Source of the DNA: Altericroceibacterium endophyticum
GTDB lineage: Bacteria > Pseudomonadota > Alphaproteobacteria > Sphingomonadales > Sphingomonadaceae
Assembly: GCF_009827595.1 (NCBI RefSeq)
Contig: NZ_WTYT01000001.1
Coordinates: forward strand, 682,001 to 746,000
Direction: 5' to 3'
Length of the DNA stretch: 64,000 bases
Each line of letters starts with the position of its first letter. Position 1 is the stretch's first letter. Shown in pieces: positions 28,116 to 37,785 of the stretch. The translations under genes and the position numbers were made by a program. Below the pieces are notes generated by a model, which saw nothing but the letters and a program-made list of their open reading frames with translations, ran no database searches and was not told the DNA's origin.

Positions 28116-28517
28116 GGCGTACCTAGTGCCTTCGATCAGCAGGCAATTCTTGGCGCGGCAAATTTAATCTCAGATCGCGGTGCACGTCCGCTATGAGGTC
28201 GTTACCCGAATGACCGCTTTTGCTAATTCTGCCACCAAAAGCCGCCGGTCTGCTCTCGGCCCAGTCCCTGTCATTTGACGAAAGTTGAGCGGGCCGAGAC
28301 TATCGATGTACCCGAAAGCGGGACGCAGACGCGGGGGATTGGGCGGATCCGCGAAGGATCTGTTTATGTCGGTGAAATAGCTTCGAGTTGGAAACCGAAG
28401 CGAGTCCAAGCTTAGGCTGATTGTGCCGAATAATGCGCTGGCACTGATGTTTTAAGCCTATGCCAGCCAGCCACCGCCCCCGGCACTTGCGCAGTGCCGG
28501 GAAGTTGGGCCTGTAAT
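28116..28517. other. gene-free region
   Basis: About 400 bases without a convincing gene. A 72-codon leftward frame (28191-28409) has no recognisable homology or ribosome-binding site. No clear terminator, repeat or RNA gene is visible. Confidence 0.4.
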
Positions 28518-28883
28518 TTAGCGCTTACGTGCTTTGCGGGCGGCATAGCGCGCATCGCGTGCAGCCTTGAGTTCTTCGGCGGTCGGTACCTTTGGCTGGG
28601 CGGCCAAAGCGGCAGCACGAGCCTCTTCAGCAGCGGCTTCAGCGGCTTCTGCCGCTTCGCGTTCGGCCTGCTCCTTCGCTGCCTGCTCAGCTTCGCGGGC
28701 CGCTTTGGCAGCGGCGCGCTTTTCCGCTGCGGCAGCTTCTTTCGCGCGTCTGCGTTCGGCACGCTCGGCGAGCTCGGCCTCGCTCGGCTTGGGCTTGTTC
28801 TTCAACATTTCCAGAGCCTTGGCCTTGGCCTTGTTGGCGGCAGCAACCCGCTCGTTAAAGCCCGTTTCCTTAAATCCTCGCAT
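28518..28883 (-). CDS. DUF6481 family Ala/Glu/Lys-rich protein
   Basis: 121 residues if started at the ATG at 28883 (MRGFKETGFNERVAAANKAK), which is the conserved DUF6481 beginning; the open frame continues upstream to 29054 but that part is not homologous. The middle is a long highly charged helix dominated by Ala, Glu, Lys and Arg (a probable single alpha-helix or coiled coil), and the tail is ARYAARKARKR. Such proteins are very common in sphingomonads and have no known function. Divergent from the gene at 29118. Confidence 0.85.
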   Translation of the reverse strand: MRGFKETGFNERVAAANKAKAKALEMLKNKPKPSEAELAERAERRRAKEAAAAEKRAAAKAAREAEQAAKEQAEREAAEAAEAAAEEARAAALAAQPKVPTAEELKAARDARYAARKARKR

Positions 28884-29117
28884 CAAATCTGTCTCAATCT
28901 CTTCATTGCTCGCTGGGGAGAGTGGCCCATACACACAATTATACGCCTTGCCCAATTCATGTGACATCAGAAATGCCGACCAGGTCACGATGGGAGCGAT
29001 TGTTTGGGTTGCGCGCGAGAAGCTCCGGATGAAGCGACGTAATGCAATTGTCAAAAGCAGAGCGTCCTATTGCACCTCTCGCTAGTGCGCTGCCACTCCC
29101 TTTGGTAGACTTGCGGC

Positions 29118-29537
29118 ATGAGCTCCAAACACACAATCCGCGCCGTAAAGGCACTAAAGGTCTATTGCCCGGTTGATCGGCCAACGATGGACCTGCTGAT
29201 GCGAGGGCAGCTTCCTGCCGATGATCAGAGCAGCGCCCTTGCGACAATTCTTGACCTTGTGCGCGCCGACAATCCGCTCGGAGATTTTGGCGCTTACAAA
29301 TCCGTTGTAGAGCTCGCGACGGGTCTGGAGACCTTCGTGCCCGGCCATGATGCTCACCCTACTCTGGGACAAGCAGGAGCAACCGAAGTTTCGCTTACTG
29401 CGATCCTCACGATCTACATACCGGCGGATGCGCCAGAAGACAGCGTGGAGCGCGTGATCGATAAGATCGTAGCAGCGCATCCATGGGAAGTTCCCGTAAT
29501 TGAGATCAGCGAGACCGCGCTTGTCACCCGCATCTGA
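29118..29537 (+). CDS. conserved small alpha/beta protein, NIF3/CutA-like C-terminus
   Basis: 139 residues without signal peptide or membrane segment. The C-terminal half (LTAILTIYIPADAPEDSVERV, then AAHPWEVPVIEI) resembles the ferredoxin-like fold of the NIF3/YqfO insert and CutA-type proteins, where an 'AHPYEEPxxEI' segment is typical. The N-terminal half is not recognised. The ribosome-binding site is weak. I regard this as a real gene of unknown function. Confidence 0.68.
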   Translation: MSSKHTIRAVKALKVYCPVDRPTMDLLMRGQLPADDQSSALATILDLVRADNPLGDFGAYKSVVELATGLETFVPGHDAHPTLGQAGATEVSLTAILTIYIPADAPEDSVERVIDKIVAAHPWEVPVIEISETALVTRI

Positions 29538-29846
29538 CTGCTGAATGCGCTTCGTTCTGCGGAACGCTGTGTTTCACAAGGGCTGGCCGTAGACCCAAAA
29601 ACGTGGTCGACTCCGAACCTTTGCCCTCCCCTTTTGATTGCCGCCCCTCGCTCACTCGCCGAGCTCTGACACATCGCATGAATTTTGCTTCATGAACGGT
29701 ACGCGCAAACAGCGTGCTCTGTAACCTGTCCGAAACCAGGCTCCTGATTATCGTCGATTTCAGCATCTCAACCCCTGTTTTGCGATTGTTCTCGGTCTCG
29801 AGATGTACCTCTCTCCTCTCCTCAAAATAAAAATCGAGGGAGAGAA
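29538..29846. other. intergenic region before porin
   Basis: About 309 bases holding the porin promoter. I looked for a sigma-54 element (GG-N10-GC) because of the nearby DctD and saw none. GAGGGAGAGAA immediately precedes the porin start. Confidence 0.4.
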
Positions 29847-30977
29847 ATGATGAATAAGGCTCGTGCCGCGACAGCGGCTGCCGTGTGCTGCGTTGCTTTT
29901 GCAGGCGTTGTTCCAAGTGTCGCAGCACAAACCCCGCCATCCACGTCTCAGGGCGTTGCGACTTCGGATACACTGAAAGGCGTTGCGGCCCCCGTGGTGC
30001 CGCGGGATGACGAATTTCAAGTCGATTTCTACGGTTCGCTTCGCCTCGGCATGGACTATGTCGACGCCGGCACCCCGGACGACGCAATCAACGGCCGTGA
30101 CTTTCTGAGCCGGGTCGGCATTAACGCCAGGAAGCGTATCGGAGACGGCGTGGCACTCGTCGGCACCGTGGAATATGGCCTGCGATCAGACAATCTGGTC
30201 GATTTGCAGCAGAATGGCGATCCGACCCTGCGTCTTGGCTATGTGGGCTTGCAATCGGAAAAGTACGGCAGTCTCTATTACGGCTCACAGTCGATGGTCT
30301 TCCATCGTTTCGTGCGCGGGTCCTATTTCGGCGATGGGCTGGATTCGGTCAGGTTGGGCTCCATTCGCGACGATGATATGCTGCAATATTACTACTCTAC
30401 CGGCAATCTGACAGTGGGCGCGGCGGTACAGAGCGAGCGCCAGGACGGCGACAGCTTAGACCAATTCCAGCTGGGCGCGGAATACGATTTCAAGATCGCC
30501 AAATTGCAGGTTGCGGCAATCAAGGACAATCAGGGCATCAACACAGGCACCTTGTGGGGTGTGCGTGGATGGATCTATCCGGTCGATGGCGTGACGCTCT
30601 CGGCATATCGTCACCAGCAAACTGAAGATTTCGACATCTATCGTGGATCGACCGGCACAATCCGCCTGCGCGATGCGGAGACCGAGGGACGGGTCGACGG
30701 CATTCCGAACTGCCCCGGCCAATCGCGCAGCGCTACCGGCGTCTACGCAAGCTACCGCACCGGGGGCAACCAGATCCACGGTCGCTTCGCCGTGGATTCA
30801 TGCGACGTGTCGGGGAACGTAAAGTCCTACAAGATCGAATATATGCGCCATCTTTCGAAGGATGCGCGACTGTGGGTCGGCTATGAGACGCTCGACAACG
30901 ATCCCCTGCGCGCGCCAGCATCGTCCAGCGGTGACAGCATGTCGCAGGTCGAGCTGGGTGTTCGCTACGACTTCTGA
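29847..30977 (+). CDS. outer-membrane porin
   Basis: 376 residues with a signal peptide (~1-27, ending SVAAQ) and alternating amphipathic strands typical of trimeric general porins (FYGSLRLGMDYVD, LRLGYVGLQSEKYGSLYYG, VGAAVQSERQ), ending with a C-terminal aromatic residue (VELGVRYDF) needed for BAM insertion. It is followed by the dctBD and dctPQM genes in the same direction, so it may be the outer-membrane entry for the dicarboxylate-type substrate. That link is inference from position. Confidence 0.9.
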   Translation: MMNKARAATAAAVCCVAFAGVVPSVAAQTPPSTSQGVATSDTLKGVAAPVVPRDDEFQVDFYGSLRLGMDYVDAGTPDDAINGRDFLSRVGINARKRIGDGVALVGTVEYGLRSDNLVDLQQNGDPTLRLGYVGLQSEKYGSLYYGSQSMVFHRFVRGSYFGDGLDSVRLGSIRDDDMLQYYYSTGNLTVGAAVQSERQDGDSLDQFQLGAEYDFKIAKLQVAAIKDNQGINTGTLWGVRGWIYPVDGVTLSAYRHQQTEDFDIYRGSTGTIRLRDAETEGRVDGIPNCPGQSRSATGVYASYRTGGNQIHGRFAVDSCDVSGNVKSYKIEYMRHLSKDARLWVGYETLDNDPLRAPASSSGDSMSQVELGVRYDF

Positions 30978-31096
30978 TTTCCTGCAAGGGGTGCCAAGCT
31001 GCAATCCACCTGCCGGGCGCGGGAGTCGACAGCTGGCTTTTGTCCAGGCTATATCCATGACAGGGCGCGAAGCCGTCCACTGTGAGAGGATAGCCC

Positions 31097-32839
31097 TTGG
31101 CATCAAAAGAGCGGAACGGCTCCCTGTGGCGCAGAGTACTGGCGCGATTTGCCGTGCTCGCGGGGATGGTCGCACTGGTGACCTTCATTGCTGTGCAACT
31201 GGCAGAGCGCAATGCCGAAGAGGAGCTTGACCGCGAACTGGCGCGGGCAACCGAGACTTACGCGACCTCTCTCGAAGCCTGGCAGCAGCAATATTGGGCC
31301 CTCGCCGCGATCTATGCCGAAGATCCGGCCTTGCGCGATGCCAACTTTCTGAACGGTGTGGATGCGGCATCTATCAAAGCCCGGCTGACCCGGTGGAACA
31401 GCGCCACCGGGTCGCAAGCAACGATGATCGTGCGCCCGGACGGTTCGCTGCTGGCAGGAGCATTCTCCTCGACCGTTCCCCAAGGCGAGACCGGGATGCT
31501 GGGCGAGGAAATCCTGCGCACGGCCGTCAACGGCGGACTGGGCCGCGCTTTCGTGACATGGAGCAACAGGCAACGCGGCTATGCCTTCGCATTCGAGGTC
31601 GTATCCGCTGCTGCGGCAGGCCCCGAAATCGTGGTCGTCGTCGCGCCGCTGTCCGAACTGGAGCAATATCTACAGCTACAAGGCGACACGGTTCTGGTAG
31701 CTGACAGGAAGGGTACTGTCGCCGTTGCCACTGATCGCAATGCCATCGGCCACCCGATCGACGAGTTCATCGGTGCACGACAGAACAGCAGAAGGGTTCC
31801 CCTCGCCCAGCGCCAATCGTGGCTCGTCAATTCGCGCAACGGATGGACGCTGAGCGTCTCGCGCTCGTCGGAAGATGCCGTGCAATATGTGCGCCTGGTC
31901 GGCTGGCTTGCTGCTACCGGCGCCAGTGCGATTGCGCTGTTGGCCCTCCTGATCCTCTCTCGCCGGGCTGCCTATGTCGAGCGTATCGCTCTGCAACGCA
32001 ATATGCGCAGCGAGCTTGAGGAAACGGTGGAAAGGCGCACCGCCGAAATGCGCGAGGCCAACACGCATCTGCGTGCGGAGATCGAGCACCGTCAGAAGAT
32101 CGAGCAGGACCTGCGCGATACCCATCTCGAATTGACCCAGGCTGCCAAACTTGCCTCGGTCGGACAGATGTCAGCCGTGGTCAGCCACGAACTCAACCAG
32201 CCCCTGACCGCAATTCGTTCCAATGCCGAGCTGGCCCACGAATATCTCGATCGTGAGAACAAGGATCAGGCGCGCGCCAAGATTTCCGCCATTCTCGACA
32301 TGACCGATCGGATCGCCCGGCTCACCAAGCGGCTGTTGAACTTCTCGCGCCAACCGCGCAGCGATTCCTATCCGATCGCCTTGTCCGTGCCACTGGACGA
32401 TGCTTTTGGTATCATGGAGCCGCGCATGCAGAAGGAAGATGCGACATTCACGCTCGATGCCGCACCGGATCTGTTCGTAATGGGCGGGCGAAATCGCCTG
32501 TCGCAGGTCTTTATCAACCTCATTGCCAACGCGCTCGATGCCTGTGCTGCGACCGATGTCCCGTGCCATATCACCGTCAGCTCGCAGCGCGTGGAGGACA
32601 AGATAGAATTGCAGTTCTCGGATAACGGGCCGGGCATCTCGAAAGCACAGGAGGCGCGGGTCTTCGAGGCATTCTTTTCGACCAAGGAGCGCGGCAAGGG
32701 ACTTGGCCTGGGATTGTCCGTATCGGCCAAGATCATATCCGAATTCGGCGGTGAATTGCTCTACCGTCCCGGAACCACCGGCGGCGCGACCTTCATCGTG
32801 GCCGTACCGGCGCTGACCCAAAAGGAGAAGGTGGCATGA
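31097..32839 (+). CDS. dctB: DctB-like C4-dicarboxylate sensor kinase
   Basis: 580 residues starting at TTG (31097) after GAGAGGA. Two membrane helices (~12-33 and ~272-292) enclose a ~240-residue periplasmic double-PAS-type sensor region as in DctB. A coiled coil follows (~300-350, 'EETVERRTAEMREANTHLRAEIE'), then an H-box (SAVVSHELNQPLTAIRSNAEL, typical of DctB) and a HATPase domain with NALDAC, DNGPGI and GKGLGLGLS. It should phosphorylate the DctD protein encoded next (ATGA overlap) in response to an external dicarboxylate. Confidence 0.93.
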   Translation: MASKERNGSLWRRVLARFAVLAGMVALVTFIAVQLAERNAEEELDRELARATETYATSLEAWQQQYWALAAIYAEDPALRDANFLNGVDAASIKARLTRWNSATGSQATMIVRPDGSLLAGAFSSTVPQGETGMLGEEILRTAVNGGLGRAFVTWSNRQRGYAFAFEVVSAAAAGPEIVVVVAPLSELEQYLQLQGDTVLVADRKGTVAVATDRNAIGHPIDEFIGARQNSRRVPLAQRQSWLVNSRNGWTLSVSRSSEDAVQYVRLVGWLAATGASAIALLALLILSRRAAYVERIALQRNMRSELEETVERRTAEMREANTHLRAEIEHRQKIEQDLRDTHLELTQAAKLASVGQMSAVVSHELNQPLTAIRSNAELAHEYLDRENKDQARAKISAILDMTDRIARLTKRLLNFSRQPRSDSYPIALSVPLDDAFGIMEPRMQKEDATFTLDAAPDLFVMGGRNRLSQVFINLIANALDACAATDVPCHITVSSQRVEDKIELQFSDNGPGISKAQEARVFEAFFSTKERGKGLGLGLSVSAKIISEFGGELLYRPGTTGGATFIVAVPALTQKEKVA

Positions 32840-34191
32840 CGACCCGAGCCGACGTGATCTTCATCGATGACGATAAGGACGTGCGCGACACGACGATCGA
32901 AAGCCTTTCACTGGCCGGTCATGAAGTCACCGCATTCGCCAAGGCAGAACGCGCGCTTGAACGCATAACGCGTGATTTCAGCGGCGTCATCGTGTCCGAT
33001 ATCCGCATGCCAGGCATGGATGGCATCCAGTTCCTCGCCGCCGTGCAGGAGGTGGACGAGGCGCTCCCCGTGATCCTCGTCACTGGCCACGGTGATGTGC
33101 CGCTGGCAGTTGCGGCGATGCAGAAAGGCGCCTTCGACTTTCTCGAAAAGCCGTTTTCCAACCAGGCCCTAAGAGAACGCGTCGCCAGAGCGTTGCAGTT
33201 CCGCAAGCTGCGATTGGAAAACCGCGAACTGCGCGATAGCCTTGCCGGACACGGCGACGCGCTCGACCGGCTGATGGTCGGGTCTTCCGAAGTCATGCAG
33301 CAGGCGCGTGAACGTGTTCGCATGCTGGCGGCAACCGATCTTGACGTCTTGCTGACTGGCGAGACCGGCACGGGAAAGGATCTCGCCGCACGCCTGCTGC
33401 ACGATCTGTCGCCGCGTGCGGGGCAGCCCTTCGTCGCCATAAATCTGGCGGTGCTGCCCGAAGAGAATATCGAGCATCTTCTGTTCGGCCATGAGGAAGG
33501 CGCCTTCCCCGGCGCGAGCCGGGCACGCTATGGCAAGCTGGAGCACGCGCGCGGCGGGACGCTCTATCTCGACGAGGTCGGGTCCCTCTCCGCCGCCCTG
33601 CAAACCAAACTGCTGCGACTGGTCGACACGCGGCGGTTCGAAAGGGTTGGCTCTAACGAGCCAATTGATCTCAACGCCCGGATAATCACCTCCACGAACC
33701 GGTCGCTGACGGCGCTGGCGCAGGCCGGAGAATTCCGCACCGATCTGCTCTATCGCTTCGCGGTGGCCACGGTGGAAATGCCGGCCTTGCGAGATCACGC
33801 GGAAGACCTCCCCGTCCTGTTTCAGCATCTGCTGCGCGTCACGGCTGCAAGGCACGGAATGGATGACTACCGCCGTCCGTCCGCCGATTATCTTGGCACA
33901 CTGGCGCAGCGCGATTGGCCCGGAAACGTCCGCGAACTGCGCAACCTTGCGGAACTCTATCTGGTCGGCATCGAGAAACCGGAGGACAGCGAGGATACCA
34001 GCCACCCGCGCGAGAGCCTGCAAGCGCGCATGGAAGTGGCCGAGCGTGACGCAATCGTGGATACACTGATCCGTCACCGCGGAAATCTCAAGGCGAGTTA
34101 CGAGGAGCTCGGCGTATCGCGCAAGACGCTTTACGAGAAGATGATTCGTCATAGACTCAACCGCGTCGATTTCACGGATGAGGCGGAGTGA
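32836..34191 (+). CDS. dctD: DctD-like sigma-54 response regulator (GAFPGA variant)
   Basis: 451 residues: receiver (~1-120, phospho-Asp in SDIRMPGMDG), AAA+ domain (~145-375) with Walker A GETGTGKD and Walker B GGTLYLDEVG, and a Fis-type helix-turn-helix (HRGNLKASYEELGVSRKTLYEK). The loop that contacts sigma-54, normally GAFTGA, reads GAFPGA; the Thr is generally regarded as essential. The downstream TRAP genes are the expected targets, but no clear -24/-12 promoter is visible before them, which fits a protein that has lost or changed sigma-54 dependence. Confidence 0.92.
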   Translation: MTTRADVIFIDDDKDVRDTTIESLSLAGHEVTAFAKAERALERITRDFSGVIVSDIRMPGMDGIQFLAAVQEVDEALPVILVTGHGDVPLAVAAMQKGAFDFLEKPFSNQALRERVARALQFRKLRLENRELRDSLAGHGDALDRLMVGSSEVMQQARERVRMLAATDLDVLLTGETGTGKDLAARLLHDLSPRAGQPFVAINLAVLPEENIEHLLFGHEEGAFPGASRARYGKLEHARGGTLYLDEVGSLSAALQTKLLRLVDTRRFERVGSNEPIDLNARIITSTNRSLTALAQAGEFRTDLLYRFAVATVEMPALRDHAEDLPVLFQHLLRVTAARHGMDDYRRPSADYLGTLAQRDWPGNVRELRNLAELYLVGIEKPEDSEDTSHPRESLQARMEVAERDAIVDTLIRHRGNLKASYEELGVSRKTLYEKMIRHRLNRVDFTDEAE

Positions 34192-34389
34192 CGCATCGGC
34201 CAGATGCCCCAGCGTTACGCTTTCCCCCCTCCCCGACGCCTCGGTTGGGAAGTAACCGTTACACTGCGGCGATACTGTCCAAAAAATCGACAGCCGAGCC
34301 CATCTTCCCGATTGTCCCGCGACCTTCCCGTCGCTTGATTGGCATCACGCAATCCGATGATAAAAATAATGCGATTGGGAGACTCTGAA

Positions 34390-35445
34390 ATGCGCAAACT
34401 CTATTCCATTCCGATGGTCGGCATCGCCGCGCTGGCGCTTGCTGCATGCAATGTGTCGTCGAACGACAATGCAACATCCTCCGCTGGCGGCGAGCAGGTT
34501 GCAGGAAATGACGGCTGCGATCCGGGCGAACAGGTCATCAAGTTCAGCCACGTTACCAACTCCGACAAGCACCCCAAAGGCATCGCCGCGAGCCTGCTGC
34601 AGGAGCGCATCAACACCGAGATGGACGGACGCATGTGCATGGAGGTTTATCCGAGCTCCATGCTGTATGACGATGACAAGGTGCTTGAAGCGATGTTGCT
34701 GGGCGATGTGCAGATGGCCGCGCCTTCGCTCTCCAAATTCGAAAATTACACCACCAAGCTGCGCATTTTCAATTTCCCCTTCCTGTTCGAAAATATCGAT
34801 GCCGTTGACCGATTCCAGTCGTCACCAGCCGGGCAGTCGCTCCTGAACTCGATGACCGACAAGGGGCTGAAAGGCCTGGCATTCTGGCATTCGGGTATGA
34901 AGCAGCTTTCTGCTGACCGGCCCCTGCTGGTGCCGGCCGACGCCAAAGGTCTCAAGTTCCGGGTCGAGAATTCGGACGTGCTCGTTGCAGTGTTCGACCA
35001 GCTCGGGGCCAATCCGCAAAAGATGTCCTTCAGCGAAGTCTACGGCGCGCTGCAGACCGGCGTGGTGGACGGGCAGGAAAACACCTGGTCCAACATCTAT
35101 GGTCAGAAATTCTACGAAGTGCAGGACGGCATCACCAACACCGATCACGGCGTGCTTGATTATATGGTGGTCACCAGCTCGCGCTGGTGGGACGGCCTCA
35201 AGGACGAGGATCGCCGCGATCTGACGCGGATCGTGGGCGAGGTTTCAACCGAGCGTAATAACGCTGTGAAGGAACTGGAACAGCAAGCGCGCCAGTCTAT
35301 TGCGGATGCCGGTTCGGAAATCCGTGAACTGACACCAGAGCAACGTCAGCAATGGGTCAACGCGCTGCGCCCCGTGTGGCAGCGGTTCACTCCCGACGTC
35401 GGCGTCGAAACGCTCAAGGCAGCGCAGGCCGCCAACCAGAGCTGA
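34390..35445 (+). CDS. dctP: TRAP transporter solute-binding protein DctP, lipoprotein type
   Basis: 351 residues. The signal peptide ends in a lipobox (ALALAAC, Cys16), so it is predicted to be a lipoprotein, whereas classical DctP is soluble in the periplasm. The DctP fold signatures are IKFSHVTNSDKHPKGIAA, MLLGDVQMAAPSL, LKFRVENS (the Arg that binds the substrate carboxylate) and FSEVYGALQTGVVDGQENTW. It captures a carboxylic acid for the DctQM permease. The ATG at 34390 has GGGAGA upstream; it should be cotranscribed with dctQ and dctM. Confidence 0.94.
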   Translation: MRKLYSIPMVGIAALALAACNVSSNDNATSSAGGEQVAGNDGCDPGEQVIKFSHVTNSDKHPKGIAASLLQERINTEMDGRMCMEVYPSSMLYDDDKVLEAMLLGDVQMAAPSLSKFENYTTKLRIFNFPFLFENIDAVDRFQSSPAGQSLLNSMTDKGLKGLAFWHSGMKQLSADRPLLVPADAKGLKFRVENSDVLVAVFDQLGANPQKMSFSEVYGALQTGVVDGQENTWSNIYGQKFYEVQDGITNTDHGVLDYMVVTSSRWWDGLKDEDRRDLTRIVGEVSTERNNAVKELEQQARQSIADAGSEIRELTPEQRQQWVNALRPVWQRFTPDVGVETLKAAQAANQS

Positions 35446-35548
35446 ACCGGCCACCAATCCTTGAAAATCTGAACCTGCCGGAGCGAGCGACACTCCGCCG
35501 CCCCGGCCCCTGCGCTAGCCCCACATCCTGACAAGAGGATAATATCCG

Positions 35549-36196
35549 ATGTTTTACGAAATGGGTGAATCGCCAAGCCTGATCGGGCGCATCGAGCGCC
35601 TGTTCATCGCGGTGGTCCTGGGCCTGATGACGATCATCACTTTCGTCAACGTGGTCGCCAGATATGTCTTTAACTCCAATGTGCTGTGGGCCGTGGAAGC
35701 TACCGTCTACCTGTTCGCTTGGTTGGTGCTGATCGGCGCCGCACACTGCGTTGCGATCACCGCGCACCTGGGCGTCGATGCGGCGGTCAATCTGCTGGGC
35801 AAGAAGGCCAAGCGCATCGCTGCTCTGCTCGCAGTCGCCGCCTGCCTTGCCTATGCGATCCTGCTGCTGATCGGATCGTGGAATTACTGGTATCCGTTCG
35901 TAAGCCAATTATCGTTCCTCACGACGGAAGACGTCCCGATGCCCCCCGGCTTCGGCTGGCTTGCCTTCATGAACGGCGGCGAACCTTATGAGAAGCTGCC
36001 ACGCTTCATTCCCTATTTCGTGCTTCCCCTGTCGATGGTGCTGCTGACCATCCGCTGGTCGATCTCGGCGATCGAAATTCTCAGGGGCAAGCGCGATACC
36101 ATCATCGCAAGTCATGAAGTCGTCGAAGAGCTCGAAGATCGCGACGCGCATGTCGAAGCGAGCGCAATTCCGGCCAAGGAGGCCGCCAATGGCTGA
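35549..36196 (+). CDS. dctQ: TRAP transporter small permease DctQ
   Basis: 215 residues with four membrane helices (~18-40, ~50-70, ~88-110, ~150-170) and the DctQ signature 'FVNVVARYVFNSNVLWAVEA'. A ~35-residue insert between helices 3 and 4 (FLTTEDVPMPPGFGWLAFM) and a charged C-terminal tail make it longer than usual. The stop overlaps the dctM start by 8 bases. It forms the TRAP membrane complex with DctM. Confidence 0.92.
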   Translation: MFYEMGESPSLIGRIERLFIAVVLGLMTIITFVNVVARYVFNSNVLWAVEATVYLFAWLVLIGAAHCVAITAHLGVDAAVNLLGKKAKRIAALLAVAACLAYAILLLIGSWNYWYPFVSQLSFLTTEDVPMPPGFGWLAFMNGGEPYEKLPRFIPYFVLPLSMVLLTIRWSISAIEILRGKRDTIIASHEVVEELEDRDAHVEASAIPAKEAANG

Positions 36197-37694
36197 AGTT
36201 CTCATCCTGTTCGCTATGGTTATCGCCCTGCTGATGCTGGGCGTACCGGTCGGTGTTTCCATCGGCCTGAGTTCGATCGTCTTCCTGCTGATCTATTCCG
36301 ACGGGTCGCTGACTTCGATCGCCAATACCCTGTTTGACGCCTTCCACGGGCACTATACGCTGCTGGCCATTCCGTTCTTCATCCTGGCTGCGGCCTTTAT
36401 GTCGACCGGCGGGGTGGCGCAGCGGATCATTCGTTTTGCCATCGCCTGCGTCGGGCACCTGCCCGGCGGACTGGCGATTGCCGGTGTGTTTGCCTGCATG
36501 CTGTTCGCCGCCCTTTCGGGATCGTCGCCCGCCACCGTCGTCGCCGTCGGTTCCATCGTGATCGCCGGCATGACCCAGGCTGGTTATCCGAAGGAATTCG
36601 GCGCTGGCGTGGTCTGCAATGCGGGCACGCTCGGCATCCTGCTGCCACCGTCGATCGTGATGGTGGTCTATGCCTCAACCGTCGACGTGTCGGTCGGCCG
36701 CATGTTCCTGGCCGGGGTCGTTCCGGGCGTGATCGCTGGCGGCATGCTGATGGTCGCGATCTACGCCTATGCCCGCTGGAAGAAACTGGCGCGCGGTGAA
36801 TGGGCCGGTTGGCGCGAAATCGGCCGGTCGGGCGCGGATGCGTTCTGGGGCCTGATGCTGGTTGTGGTCGTGCTTGGCGGCATCTGGGGCGGCGTGTTCA
36901 CCCCTACCGAAGCTGCTGCCATGGCTGCGGTCTATGCTTTCGTTGTCGCCAACTTCATCTATCGCGACATGGGTCCGCTCAAGGCACCTGCCGCACACGG
37001 CAAGCCGGCAATGATTAAGGAGCGGGCGGGAAAGGCCGACACGCTCGCCATGAGCGGCAGTGCGGCCGTGCTAGGTGGTCCGGGCGTGGGCGGTGGTGGT
37101 GCCCCCGTGGCGGACGATCCCAATCGCCCGATCTCGCTGCTGCGCAAGCCGCAGGCACTCCTCACCGCATGGGTCCACAAGGACACGCAGGAAGTGCTTT
37201 ACGATGCGGGCAAGATCACCATCACGCTGATGTTCATCATCGCCAATGCGCTGATCCTGAAGCACGTGCTGACCGAAGAGCAGCTGCCGCAGCACATCAC
37301 CCAGGCGATGCTCAGCTGGGGCCTGGGGCCTGTCACGTTCCTGATCGTGGTCAACCTGATCCTGCTGATCGGCGGCCAGTTTATGGAACCGTCCGGCCTG
37401 ATCGTGATCGTTGCACCGCTGGTGTTCCCGATTGCCATGCAGCTGGGCATCGATCCGATCCACCTGGGCATCATCATGGTGGTGAACATGGAAATCGGGA
37501 TGATTACTCCGCCGGTTGGTCTCAACCTGTTCGTTACGTCAGGGGTTGCGAACATGTCGATGCTGTCGGTGGTCAAGGCCGCCCTGCCCTGGCTCGGCGT
37601 GCTGATCATTTTCCTGATCATGGTCACCTATATCCCGGCCATCTCGACCTGGCTGCCGACCATGATGATGGGGCCTGAAACCGTTATGCACTAA
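36189..37694 (+). CDS. dctM: TRAP transporter large permease DctM
   Basis: 501 residues against about 430 for typical DctM. Family motifs are LMLGVPVGVSIGLSS, FHGHYTLLAIPFFILAA, GSSPATVVAVGSI and GILLPPSIVMVVYA, then IIMVVNMEIGMITPPVGLNLF near the end. The extra length is a ~75-residue Gly/Ala-rich hydrophilic loop in the middle (~275-350, AAVLGGPGVGGGGAPVADD). The correct ATG is at 36189, inside the end of dctQ; an earlier in-frame ATG (36114) would start deep inside dctQ. Energised by Na+ or H+. Confidence 0.93.
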   Translation: MAEVLILFAMVIALLMLGVPVGVSIGLSSIVFLLIYSDGSLTSIANTLFDAFHGHYTLLAIPFFILAAAFMSTGGVAQRIIRFAIACVGHLPGGLAIAGVFACMLFAALSGSSPATVVAVGSIVIAGMTQAGYPKEFGAGVVCNAGTLGILLPPSIVMVVYASTVDVSVGRMFLAGVVPGVIAGGMLMVAIYAYARWKKLARGEWAGWREIGRSGADAFWGLMLVVVVLGGIWGGVFTPTEAAAMAAVYAFVVANFIYRDMGPLKAPAAHGKPAMIKERAGKADTLAMSGSAAVLGGPGVGGGGAPVADDPNRPISLLRKPQALLTAWVHKDTQEVLYDAGKITITLMFIIANALILKHVLTEEQLPQHITQAMLSWGLGPVTFLIVVNLILLIGGQFMEPSGLIVIVAPLVFPIAMQLGIDPIHLGIIMVVNMEIGMITPPVGLNLFVTSGVANMSMLSVVKAALPWLGVLIIFLIMVTYIPAISTWLPTMMMGPETVMH

Positions 37695-37720
37695 CCGGCG
37701 GCACCGCCGGCCAAAGGGCC
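37695..37720 (+). terminator. hairpin between dctM and malic enzyme gene
   Basis: CCGGCGG-CA-CCGCCGG (37695-37710) directly abuts the dctM stop and is followed by GGCC-AAAG-GGCC. It lacks a T-run, so it may only attenuate transcription or stabilise the 3' end of dctM mRNA. Confidence 0.4.
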
Positions 37721-37785
37721 GGGCGCGGTTCCTCCTCTTCTCCCGCTCCCGGCCCGATTTTTTCTCAAGGACGAATAACAAGCCG

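Noticed and set aside
28191-28409. 72-codon leftward frame in a gene-free stretch
   Set aside because: No recognisable domain, no ribosome-binding site and no paralogue in the window.
34340-34389. Possible sigma-54 promoter before dctP (TTGGCATCACGCAATCC)
   Set aside because: The GG is present but the -12 GC and TTGC parts are not; spacing and bases do not fit the consensus.
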